Below the pieces are notes generated by a model, which saw nothing but the letters and a program-made list of their open reading frames with translations, had not been told where the DNA came from and searched no databases. A program made the position numbers and the translations under genes. Shown piece after piece: positions 34,403 to 43,400 of a DNA stretch of 64,000 bases; position 1 is the stretch's first letter; every line of letters begins with the position of its first letter. Location of the stretch: contig JAFLBL010000002.1 of assembly GCA_017303855.1 (NCBI GenBank), positions 1 through 64,000 of the forward strand, given 5' to 3'. This DNA comes from Chitinophagales bacterium (GTDB lineage Bacteria > Bacteroidota > Bacteroidia > Chitinophagales > Chitinophagaceae).

Positions 34403-35422
34403 TCAGTTCATATAATCCATACAGAGGTTAAAGGCTTTCTGCGTCCGCATTTGTGCCGTACCACCATATAAAAGGGATTTCAGCTTGCTTTCTTCGTCCC
34501 TATAGTTCCGGACATTCTGAAAATACCCTGTCACGGCATTATAAGCTCCAAATAAAGTGCCCTTAGTGGTCTCATTTTGCTGGGATGGGCTAGACTGAGC
34601 ATACTCATAAGCGGAATTACTGATATTGTTAAAGCAGGTGGAAAGTTCGTCCAGGCGTCCTGCCTGTATGTTTTCCAGTACTTCTTTGTTGGGAACCATG
34701 GCCAGTTGTATCAGCCGTTGGAGCTCCGGGTCTGTGATCCGGACTTTTGACCATTGGGTAAAGATTTCAGTAAGTTGATCGGTCAACCGGTTGGAAATTC
34801 CCATAACTATATGGGCCTGTTCAAGTCTTTCTTTCGCATTGGCCGTATGACGGATTTTAATGGCATTGCTGTGGTTCCGCAGGGCGGCATTCAGGGTATT
34901 ATTGCAAACAATCCGGATTGGCGTAAAAGCGGCAGTAATGCTTCCAAAACCATCATGTGAAGTGGTCAGGAACAGGTATTTTTCAATCAGGTCTTCCCGA
35001 CCCACTTTAATATAGCCAGGGAGTTTGGCGGTTATGAAGATTCGTTCCCCCTTGCCAAGGGCTCCGGCGGTTTCATACTGGATGCCTTCGCCACCAACAA
35101 TACTGTCAAAAAAGCTGAAAGCGTCCCGGTTCTGCACCACCTGGTAATCCTTTCCCACTACCCCCAGTACCTGAAGGGTATCGGTGCGGATCGTGGAAAA
35201 GTAATCAGGTACTTCCAGATCATTGCCTGCTCCTGGAAGGCCATCCGGGCGGGTGAAAAGAGGGGATTTCTCCACGGTGTAATCCAGTCCGGCAAAGCGA
35301 AGGGCTTCGGCGCTACCGGGGTAGTCCTGTACGATCTGCCCCAGTCCATGCCAGGGTTTTTCTTTCACTGAAAAGAAACTGTGTTGTCCTGTCTGTTCGT
35401 TAAAATTTAAATTATGTGCCAT
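34403..35422 (-). CDS. DUF932 protein (phage/plasmid-like, TIGR03299)
   Basis: 339 residues with the family hallmarks: an N-terminal HSFFSVKEKPWHGLGQIV, then DYQVVQNRDAFSFFD, TSHDGFGSITAAFTPIRIVCNNTL, and a C-terminal helical region. DUF932 proteins are frequent in leading regions of plasmids and conjugative elements; their molecular role is unknown, with anti-defence functions suspected. Same direction as ssb upstream (94 bp) and Wadjet downstream. Confidence 0.9.
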   Translation of the reverse strand: MAHNLNFNEQTGQHSFFSVKEKPWHGLGQIVQDYPGSAEALRFAGLDYTVEKSPLFTRPDGLPGAGNDLEVPDYFSTIRTDTLQVLGVVGKDYQVVQNRDAFSFFDSIVGGEGIQYETAGALGKGERIFITAKLPGYIKVGREDLIEKYLFLTTSHDGFGSITAAFTPIRIVCNNTLNAALRNHSNAIKIRHTANAKERLEQAHIVMGISNRLTDQLTEIFTQWSKVRITDPELQRLIQLAMVPNKEVLENIQAGRLDELSTCFNNISNSAYEYAQSSPSQQNETTKGTLFGAYNAVTGYFQNVRNYRDEESKLKSLLYGGTAQMRTQKAFNLCMDYMN

Positions 35423-35516
35423 ACTAGTTACCCAGCTTTAACTTCTATCCCGCAGGCGGTACTGCTGCGGTTTGGTTTAAAATGGGGGTTCAGCCAACGG
35501 GCCAAACCCCGGTAAA

Positions 35517-35900
35517 TTAAAATGGTAAATCTTCAGCGGTATTCCCTTCAGCAGGGACTGTAACCGGAGTGGAGATTGTCTTTTTTTCCGCCTTGCCTCC
35601 GTGAAACTTCACGGAACTGACAAAAAAATCAAGAGAACCTTTGGCCTCACCGCCGGCATCTTTCCACGCACTCACACTGATCCTGCCAGCCAGTTCCACC
35701 AGTGTTCCTTTCGTCAGAAAGGGGGCCAGTGCCTCCCGTTGCCAGCAGGAGCAGTTTACAAAAGTGATGAGCTGTTTCCACTGATCGGACCCTTTGGGTT
35801 TGTAACGGTCATTTAACGCAATGGAGAACCGTACGACTTTACGGCCATCGGTTAAGCTGATAACTTTTGCATCGGCAGTGATTCTTCCTGTTAATTCCAT
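35517..35900 (-). CDS. ssb: Single-stranded DNA-binding protein (conjugative type)
   Basis: 127 residues with an OB fold (MELTGRITADAKVISLTDGR, VVRFSIALND, GTLVELAGRISV) and a proper acidic partner-binding tail ending EDLPF. It differs from the SSB at 1164, which lacks such a tail. It would coat incoming T-strand DNA in a new host. A structured element lies 110 bp upstream (36010-36108). Confidence 0.9.
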   Translation of the reverse strand: MELTGRITADAKVISLTDGRKVVRFSIALNDRYKPKGSDQWKQLITFVNCSCWQREALAPFLTKGTLVELAGRISVSAWKDAGGEAKGSLDFFVSSVKFHGGKAEKKTISTPVTVPAEGNTAEDLPF

Positions 35901-36009
35901 AACAATTTTTTTAATGAATAAATATTATTAGTTTCTTTCCCCGGCAAGTCATTCTTTTAAAAGAAAACCGGAAAAAAGAAAGCAAGAGCCAAAGCGGGTG
36001 AAGCTCTGT

Positions 36010-36108
36010 GCCAAATGGAATGCGGAATAAAGGAAGGGTATTGGGGAGCGGGCAGTCCCGCCTGCGCCGAAAGCTGCGGCGGGCCGGGTTTATGCCGAAC
36101 CATTTGGC
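36010..36108. promoter_or_regulatory. Nested stem-loop element upstream of ssb
   Basis: GCCAAATGG (36010-36018) pairs with CCATTTGGC (36100-36108), and CCCGCC-T-GC (36057-36065) pairs with GCGGCGGG (36076-36083). GGAATAAA (36024-36031) and GTTTATGCCG (36088-36097) lie in the loops, in the same order and place as in the 27497 element, while the stems differ in sequence. Conserved loops with changed stems point to a selected structure. The whole gap 35901-36278 has no gene. Confidence 0.55.
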
Positions 36109-36278
36109 CCGTATAAGGAAGTTGGGAGACCGCTAACTTGCTTTCGCTTTTGCCGGTGCCCATTTAAAAGGAATTGTAACAAGTACAAAAGAGTGTAAAA
36201 GAGGCCCACTGATCCAGCCGATCAATGGAGCGTCGCAACAAACGATGCCCAAAGAATATGGGATAGTAAAAAAAAAAA

Positions 36279-36533
36279 TTAAGCGGCAGTTACACGCTGG
36301 TAAGATTCAGCAGATGAAAATCCGCTATCTGTAATTGTAATAAAAAGTTTACCCTGTGGCTGTATCCGGATATAGCCAGCCTCAGACAGGTTATGCAGAT
36401 CCTCCATAATTTCATCCCAGGGAGAAGGATGACGCGCAATAATCTCAGTGGGATAAATAACCCGCTGAAGTGGCTTATGATCCTCTTTGATAAACTGGTA
36501 TATAATATATAAGGTGAGTTCCTGACGATCCAT
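36279..36533 (-). CDS. Small hypothetical protein, possible winged helix
   Basis: 84 residues: MDRQELTLYIIYQFIKEDHK, then IIARHPSPWDEIMEDLHNLSEAGYIRIQPQGKLFITITDSG. The helix-helix-strand-turn-strand end resembles a small winged helix, with the wing at GKLFITITDSGF. No family recognised. It heads the leftward block ssb-DUF932, separated from ssb by the structured element. Confidence 0.5.
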   Translation of the reverse strand: MDRQELTLYIIYQFIKEDHKPLQRVIYPTEIIARHPSPWDEIMEDLHNLSEAGYIRIQPQGKLFITITDSGFSSAESYQRVTAA

Positions 36534-36934
36534 GCCCCAATATAAAGAAATATAATCCGGCTAAAACACGATGATTTTTCAACAGTCGTTAATAAAGGAT
36601 AAAGGGTTGATACTCCGGAAAGTTTGAAATTATCCGATCCGGATATTTCCGGGATTAATTAAAAGGAATACCGGGATGCAACAATTATTGGCAGTGTAAA
36701 AAAAACCCACTTGAAAGGAGGGAATGAAACGATAATGAAAAGCTAGTTCTATTTTTCTGTAAGATGTGTTTTAGAAAAGTCTGAATTGTAAAAAACAGGT
36801 ATGAATTCAGGCGATTATACTATGATAAATGTCAAACTAGAAGGAAAGGATTTAGTTTTTAGAAATATTTATTTCATTTTGGTTAACTTTTACCAATATC
36901 AATAGGCGAAATTCCAACCGAACATCGACTGTTT
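36534..36934. other. Intergenic region between divergent genes
   Basis: 400 bp, no gene seen. A small ATCCGGATATTTCCGGGAT hairpin at about 36639-36657 is the only clear symmetry. It should hold the promoter of the AraC-family gene and of the leftward 84-residue gene; no confident promoter match was found. Confidence 0.35.
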
Positions 36935-37864
36935 ATGCTTCAGTTATGCCTTACCACCGGTGAGTCATTGATTCTTAAGGAGTTACCGGCCAGAAAATTC
37001 AAAGGACAACAGATCCCCGGCAGTTCATTATACATGACTGAAAGGGACAACTATTCCATTGCCATTCATTTATATTCTCACCCTTTATTTAAATTATCAT
37101 TACGACAATTCAGGTTCAGGCAAAATACAAGGGTTATTATCAAAGAGCAAAATGACTGGTTACGGCTGGAAGTTTCAATAAGCGGTAAGGTTATTTTTCT
37201 GGGTAAGGACGGTGAAACAACACAATTAAATCCGGGCCAGTACCATTTAACCAGACAAACATTTTATGCAAGTGATTTTCAATCAGAGGAGTCAACTCAT
37301 TCACTTGTAATTTATTATTCCGATTTATTATTAGAAGGTATTGGTTCTATACAGGCTATTGTGGAATGCCCGCCCAGGCCAACTGCACATGAAATAATGG
37401 ATATGGTCCATGAAATGTTGAAATGCCCATATAATGAAGATACCCGCAGTTTTTACTATGCTAACAAAGTAAGAGAGATTCTGTTCAGCCATGCTGTTTC
37501 CTTACCGGTAGCGCTACCAGGCGAGCTGAGTAAGGATCAGGTAGCAGCGATGTATGAGGCAGACAGAATTATGGCGAATAACCTGGATGGTCAGATTACT
37601 ATCCCAGAACTGGCCAGAAAGTTGGGTACTAACTTTGTAACCCTTAAAAAAAATTACGAAAAGGTTTTTGGCATTGGAATATTCCCCAGAATGATGCAAC
37701 GCAAAATGGAACATATTCAGCGATTGCTGGAAAGCACGAATTTGCCACTGAAAGAAATTGCAGATCAGGCTGGTTACCAGACACTTCCCGGGTTTATTAA
37801 TGCATTTCGAAAGCGATTTAAAGTCACTCCAAAAGAATGGAGAAAGAGAAGGAGGGGTTTATAA
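36935..37864 (+). CDS. AraC-family transcription regulator
   Basis: 309 residues. The C terminus holds the two AraC helix-turn-helix units (ITIPELARKLGTNFVTLKKNYEKVFG; LPLKEIADQAGYQTLPGF, FRKRFKVTPKEWRKRR). The N-terminal 200 residues are a sensor or dimer part not similar to a named domain. It is of the kind that controls siderophore and nutrient cargo in Bacteroidota. It lies beside the small Xre genes and the sigma-SusCD cargo, which it may regulate. Confidence 0.88.
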   Translation: MLQLCLTTGESLILKELPARKFKGQQIPGSSLYMTERDNYSIAIHLYSHPLFKLSLRQFRFRQNTRVIIKEQNDWLRLEVSISGKVIFLGKDGETTQLNPGQYHLTRQTFYASDFQSEESTHSLVIYYSDLLLEGIGSIQAIVECPPRPTAHEIMDMVHEMLKCPYNEDTRSFYYANKVREILFSHAVSLPVALPGELSKDQVAAMYEADRIMANNLDGQITIPELARKLGTNFVTLKKNYEKVFGIGIFPRMMQRKMEHIQRLLESTNLPLKEIADQAGYQTLPGFINAFRKRFKVTPKEWRKRRRGL

Positions 37865-37866
37865 TG

Positions 37867-38097
37867 TTAAATCGGATACTGAGGAACTATATCCCATAGT
37901 GAACAATCGAAAATCTTCGCAGCTTTCACTACATGATTAATATTGTATTTTTTTGTTGTCCGGTTACTTTCTATGGATGCTACAAAGGCATTTGATTTGA
38001 ACCCCAATTGAATTGAAAAATCCTCCTGCGATAATTTTCCAGATATTCGCATTTCCCTGATTTTATCAATAATATATTGGTCAACCTTTGATCGCAT
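37867..38097 (-). CDS. Small Xre-family regulator 1
   Basis: 76 residues forming one Xre helix-turn-helix (LSQEDFSIQLGFKSNAFVASIE) with a short tail ending in PQYPI. About 40% of positions match the next regulator (38202), so they are paralogues. A TCACCTATTGGTAA site abuts its start codon and a perfect 14-bp palindrome lies 52 bp upstream, probably for itself or its sister protein. Confidence 0.8.
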   Translation of the reverse strand: MRSKVDQYIIDKIREMRISGKLSQEDFSIQLGFKSNAFVASIESNRTTKKYNINHVVKAAKIFDCSLWDIVPQYPI

Positions 38098-38100
38098 TAA

Positions 38101-38162
38101 TCACCTATTGGTAAGTGTAAAGATGGAGGGCAATAAAAATTTATACAATCACCTATAGGTGA
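38101..38162. promoter_or_regulatory. Palindromic operators upstream of Xre regulator 1
   Basis: TCACCTATTGGTAA (38101-38114) and the perfect palindrome TCACCTATAGGTGA (38149-38162). A third copy lies at 38476 before the sigma factor. Repeats of one palindrome around small Xre genes mark their binding sites. Confidence 0.65.
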
Positions 38163-38201
38163 GTATTTGAAAATTTTGTAATTTTCCATTTAGTTGAGAA
38201 A

Positions 38202-38429
38202 TCAGATTGGTTTATGCGGGAGGAAATCTTGGGGGCTGCATTTAAGAATTCGAGCCAGGTCGTTAATATGTTTAATATTATAGTGAGAGGAGTATTTCGA
38301 ACTTTCGACTTTTCCGATAAAGCCAACAGACATCCCTAACTCATAAGCCAGAGCAGCCTGTGACAGATTCTTTTCAATCCGTTTTTCCTTTACTCGGTCA
38401 ATAACATATATATCAATCTTAGACTTCAC
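38202..38429 (-). CDS. Small Xre-family regulator 2
   Basis: 75 residues, paralogue of the gene at 37867 with an Xre helix-turn-helix (LSQAALAYELGMSVGFIGKVE) and a similar tail (PHKPI). It diverges from the ECF sigma gene; the 67-bp gap between them holds one operator copy (38476-38489). It probably represses itself and the sigma operon. Confidence 0.8.
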   Translation of the reverse strand: MKSKIDIYVIDRVKEKRIEKNLSQAALAYELGMSVGFIGKVESSKYSSHYNIKHINDLARILKCSPQDFLPHKPI

Positions 38430-38475
38430 AATTTCGCGTTGCGCTAAAATTGAGTAAACCTTGCGTACTTGACAA

Positions 38476-38489
38476 TCACCTATAGGAGA
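38476..38489. promoter_or_regulatory. Palindromic operator overlapping the sigma factor start region
   Basis: TCACCTATAGGAGA, 12 of 14 positions equal to the perfect palindrome at 38149. It ends 7 bp before the GTG start of the sigma gene and includes its likely ribosome binding site (GGAGAG), so a bound Xre protein would block expression. Confidence 0.65.
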
Positions 38490-38496
38490 GTGTTTT

Positions 38497-39030
38497 GTGA
38501 ATGAACTAAATTTAAATAGCGAAATCTGGTATAATTCCTTTCAAAAAGGAGAGGAGGTAGCTTTTGATACCTTATTCAGAACCTATTTTACATCATTGAC
38601 ACTGTTTGCCAACCGCCTGGTGTTGGATTTTAAGACGGCTGAGGATTTAGTCCAGGACTGCTTTGTCTTACTTTGGGAGCGTAGAGAACGGTTGGAACAT
38701 GTTAAAGCAATCAAAAGCTATTTATATACTACCGTCAGGAATCAATCGCTTAAATATCTGGAAAGGCAAAATCGTATGGGACTAAGTGATAACGGAGATA
38801 CATTGGAGGGAAATGTCGAAAAATCAATTATTGCCGCAGAAACCGCACGGGAGCTTTATCAGCTAATTTCCACTCTTTCCCCTGCACTACAGCAGATTAT
38901 ACGGCTTTATTATCTGGAAGAGAAATCCAGTAAAGAAATTGCAGAGATATTGAAGTTGCAACCAGATACAGTGACACGCCAGCGCCTAAGGGCTATTATA
39001 GCACTTAGGAAAACTAAAATTTCATTTTGA
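38497..39030 (+). CDS. ECF RNA polymerase sigma factor
   Basis: 177 residues from GTG. Region 2 (AFDTLFRTYFTSLTLFANRL, TAEDLVQDCFVLLWERRE) and region 4 (LSPALQQIIRLYYLEEKSSKEI, then AEILKLQPDTVTRQRLRAI) are both present. It should transcribe the SusC/SusD operon when released by the FecR protein encoded 97 bp downstream. Its start region carries the Xre operator. Confidence 0.9.
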   Translation: MNELNLNSEIWYNSFQKGEEVAFDTLFRTYFTSLTLFANRLVLDFKTAEDLVQDCFVLLWERRERLEHVKAIKSYLYTTVRNQSLKYLERQNRMGLSDNGDTLEGNVEKSIIAAETARELYQLISTLSPALQQIIRLYYLEEKSSKEIAEILKLQPDTVTRQRLRAIIALRKTKISF

Positions 39031-39127
39031 ATAAGTAATTATCCTGAAAAAAACCGGCCTTAGTATGTCCGGAATTCTCATTTTTCCGGATCATAGAAGT
39101 AACAGCCCTGATCAATAAAATTAATAT

Positions 39128-40303
39128 ATGTATCGCATTTCAGGTTATCAAGAGGAATTGGATCGGAATTTCCGTGCCGCTTACCTGATTGGTGGCTTTA
39201 TACAGCAAATACTTTCAGAAGAAGAGGAGGAAGAACTTGAGCAATGGATTCTGAAAAGTGAACGGAATATGCAAATATTCGAAGATCTTACTGACGAATC
39301 AATGGTGACTGAATTTATGCGCTGGTATCATGAACGTGATGTAGAAGCACGACTGGCAGAAGTAAAGCGTAAAATCAGTTTTAAAAAGGCGCGTAAATCA
39401 TTTTCATTTTTGAAAATTGCTGTTGCCGCAGTTATAATCGGCATTCTGATGTTTGCCGGTATATATTTTATATTCAATACGCCAAATACCACCGATTTGC
39501 CTGTTGCTGAAAAACGGAAAGACGGAGATATCATACCTGGTGGGAAAACGGCCACTCTGAAACTGGCTGATGGCAGTATAGTTGATTTAAAGAATGTAAA
39601 GGATTCAGTCATTAGCAGGCTGGTGAGCATTGAAAACGGTAATATAATTTATTCAGGTGCGGGAGCTGAGCCTGAAATGCATGAGCTGATCATTCCCAGG
39701 AAGGGATTTTATCAACTTGATTTACCAGACAAAACAAAAGTTTGGGTTAATGCTGAATCTTCTATTCGTTATCCTACGCGTTTTACCGGACCAGAGCGCA
39801 GGGTTTCTGTTACAGGTGAAACTTATTTTGAAGTGGCCAGGGATGCTGCTCATCCCTTTATAGTTTCTGTAGGGGACGTGGACATTCAGGCTATAGGAAC
39901 CGCCTTTAATATCAATGCTTATACCAATGAAGAGGGGATTAAAACAACACTGTCTGAAGGGAAAGTACGGATAAGCAGGGGGGGAAGAACTGAAAAACTG
40001 GAACCTGGTCAGCAACTGCTGATCAGTAAAGATGCCTGGTATGTAAAGGCGGTGGATGTTTTACCCTTTACGGCATGGACCAGGCAGCAATTTAAATTTA
40101 AAGGGAGCTCAATCGAGGAAGTGATGCGGATGGTGGAAAGATGGTATGATGCGCGGATTATTTATAAAGATAAAATTACCGATCATTTTACCGGAACAAT
40201 TGACCGGGGAGTGCCTGTATCCCTGCTACTAAGTATTCTTGAAGCCACCGGCAGGGTACATTTCAACGTTGTAGGAAATACGATTACAGTAAGTCTTAAA
40301 TAG
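39128..40303 (+). CDS. FecR-type anti-sigma factor
   Basis: 391 residues: cytoplasmic N-terminal part binding sigma, one membrane helix (LKIAVAAVIIGILMFAGIYF, about 95-115), FecR domain with LPDKTKVWVNAESSIRYPTR and VTGETYFEVARDAAHPF, then a C-terminal DUF4974 region (VEEVMRMVERWY type). It holds the sigma factor until the SusC transducer signals binding of its ligand. Directly between sigma and SusC, the classic order. Confidence 0.92.
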   Translation: MYRISGYQEELDRNFRAAYLIGGFIQQILSEEEEEELEQWILKSERNMQIFEDLTDESMVTEFMRWYHERDVEARLAEVKRKISFKKARKSFSFLKIAVAAVIIGILMFAGIYFIFNTPNTTDLPVAEKRKDGDIIPGGKTATLKLADGSIVDLKNVKDSVISRLVSIENGNIIYSGAGAEPEMHELIIPRKGFYQLDLPDKTKVWVNAESSIRYPTRFTGPERRVSVTGETYFEVARDAAHPFIVSVGDVDIQAIGTAFNINAYTNEEGIKTTLSEGKVRISRGGRTEKLEPGQQLLISKDAWYVKAVDVLPFTAWTRQQFKFKGSSIEEVMRMVERWYDARIIYKDKITDHFTGTIDRGVPVSLLLSILEATGRVHFNVVGNTITVSLK

Positions 40304-40317
40304 GGTACCATAAAAAA

Positions 40318-40343
40318 CCGGAAAGTGCTGTTACACTTCCCGG
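40318..40343 (+). terminator. Hairpin between fecR and susC
   Basis: CCGGAAAGTG (40318-40327) pairs with CACTTCCCGG (40334-40343) with a mismatch each side. No strong T tract follows, so it may shape the mRNA or partly stop transcription before susC. Confidence 0.35.
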
Positions 40344-40432
40344 CGAGGTCTGGGTCACCCAAGAATATATCGCGGAAACGACAATTGTTTAACCCAAACC
40401 ATCCCGGTGGTTAGCCGGGACATTACAAAGCT

Positions 40433-43400
40433 ATGCTTTTGAAATTAAATTTTGCCCGAAAACCGGCAAGACTACTGCTGTTGGTTTTCCTGCTTTTCTC
40501 CTATGACGGAGAAGCCCAGTCTTTCACGATTACTGCTAAAAATCTGAAGTTAGAGAAAGTCTTTTTACAGATAGAGCAACAAAGTGATTATAACTTTATT
40601 TATACGGAGGAGTTGCTGGCACAATCGGTCCCGGTCAGTTTTGTCGTCCGCAATATTTCCCTAGATTCTGTGCTCCGCCTTTGTTTTCAGGATCAGCCGC
40701 TCACATTTATTATCGAGCAAAAACATATTGTGGTGCGGAAGAAAGTTGTTGAATTCAAGGCGCCTGTAGTAAAAGAAATTAGCGGGAAAGTGGTAAATGA
40801 GCAAGGGGAAGCAGCTCCGGGTATCAGTATTACACTAAAACCCGGGAATCTGGTAACGATCAGTAACCAGGAGGGGATGTTCAGGTTCTCATCCGTTCCG
40901 TTAAGTACTGTTCTGATTGTTTCAGGTGCGGAAATTGAGACACAGGAAATTAACCCGGGATCAGACAACTATGCATTAATTGTGGTTCGGCCACGGATGA
41001 GTCTGTTAGACGAATCGTTTGTAATTGCCTATGGTAAATCCTCAAAGCGTATCTCAACGGGGACGGTAAGCAGTGTTAAGAGGGAAAAAATTGAAAAGCA
41101 GCCGGTATCCAATATACTTGCGGTAATGGCTGGCAGAGTCCCGGGGTTACAGGTTTTCCAGGTATCAGGCGCACCCGGTTCCAGTTTTAATCTGCAGTTA
41201 CGTGGCATCAACAGCCTGGCTAACGGAACTGATCCCCTGATAGTAATTGACGGAATTCCTTATCCTTCTCAATCACTGAACGGCGTAATAGGAGGGGGAG
41301 CAGGCACCTCTTCAAGCCCGCTGAATGGGCTAAATCCAGCGGATATAGAAAGTGTGGAAGTGCTGAAAGATGCGGATGCTACAGCTATTTACGGTTCAAG
41401 AGGTGCTAACGGAGTAATTCTGATCAGTACGGTAAAAGGTAAGGCTGGGAAAACGGCGGTCGATTTTTCGTTTTATACCGGAATCGGGGGTGTCAGCAAA
41501 AAAATGAATTTGTTGGGGACAAAGGATTATCTGCAGATGAGGCGTGAAGCATTTGCCAACGATGGGACCAATCCCACTACATCAAATGCACCAGATTTAC
41601 TACTGTGGGATTCAACAAGGCAAACAAACTGGCAGAATGTTTTTTTAGGGAATACTGCCCATTCGACCGATGCGAAGATTAATTTATCGGGAGGTTCTGA
41701 GCAGACAAACTTCCTGTTCGGCTTGGGGTATCACCGGGAAACAACTGTTTATCCGGGAAATTTCGGGGATAACCGGAAGACAATGAATCTGAATTTGTCT
41801 CATCGTTCAGTGAATAAAAGATTACTGTTTTCCTTTTCCTCCAATGCCGTATTTTATTCTAACCTTTTACCACAACAGGATCTTTACAGTTCCATCAACC
41901 TGGCTCCAAATTCACCTGTCCTGTATACAGCTTCCGGCGAGTTAAACTGGGAAAATGGCACCTGGTCAAATCCAATGGCCCGGACGCGGGCGACATTTAA
42001 AACTAAAAGCACCAATTTTATTACTCAGGTTACCGCCTCTTATGAGTTAATTCCAGGTTTGATGCTGAAATTCAGCGGAGGATATAACCGGCTGGAGAAT
42101 GAGGATCACGCTATCACTCCGAAAACAGCTTCAAATCCGGCTTCAAATCCTGTTACTTCCGCACAGTTTGGTACAAAAAGCATAACCACATTGATCGGTG
42201 AACCGTATATAGATTATAGCCGTAAAGTCAAGAATGCAAGGATTACATTTTTGCTGGGCTCAACTTTACAGAGAACGGATCAGTATTTTATTTATCAGCG
42301 GGGTACGGGATATAACTCTGACGAATTACTGGGCAGCCTGCAGTCGGCGGCTCAGGTATCAGTTTTGTCTGAAGGCGATATCCGCTACACATATGCTGGA
42401 GTATTCAGCCGGATAAAATATGACCTGGCGGGAAAATATCTTTTCAGTCTGACCCTCCGCCGTGATGGGTCAAGCCGGTATGGGGAGGAAAACAGGTATG
42501 CTGATTTTGGATCCGTCGGAGCGGGCTGGATATTCAGCAAAGAAAAATGGCTGAGAAATTCGAAAGTGCTGAGCTTCGGTAAAGTAAAGATTAGCGCAGG
42601 CGTAACAGGTAATGATCAGATTGGCGATTACAAATATCTTGAATTATATACGCCGTATACGAGTTCTTATTTGGGAAGTACTGTATATTATCCCGCACAG
42701 CTATATAATCCGATATATGGTTGGGAACGGGTAAATAAGCTGGAATTGGCTACGGATCTAGGATTTTTCAGCGATATGGTATTGGCAACATTTAGCTATT
42801 ACAGAAATAATACAAGTAACCAACTGGTTAACTATCCGCTTCCTGTTACGACAGGTTTTGGCAGTATAGTACAGAATATCCCGGCTACTATCCGAAATAC
42901 GGGGTTGGAAATGGAAATCAATGGTACAGTAATAAAGACTAAAAAACTGGCCTGGCAAATGGGTGTAAATATCACAATACCCAGAAATAAACTGGTTTCT
43001 TTTGAAAACCTAAGCAGTTCAAGTTATGCAAGCCGCTATGTAATCGGGCAGCCGTTGAATATTGTAAAGAGGTACGAGTATCTGGGTGTAGACCCCACAA
43101 CGGGGAATCACCAGTTTCGTGATTTTAACCAGGATGGGCAGCTTACAACAAGTGGTGACTGGCAGAAGATTATTTTCACCGGACAGCAGTTTTATGGAGG
43201 GTTTGAAAATACGCTTCGTTCAGGGCACTGGGAATTGAGTTTGTTGTTCCAATTTGCCCGTGTGCCTAACGCATCAAATTACCTGACTCTGTTTTCAAGA
43301 CCTGGCTTATTAATGAACCAACCTAAGTGGGTTATGAATCGTTGGCAAAAGGTGGGGGATATAACAGATGTGCAACGATTTGCAAATACTAGTGGCGGAT

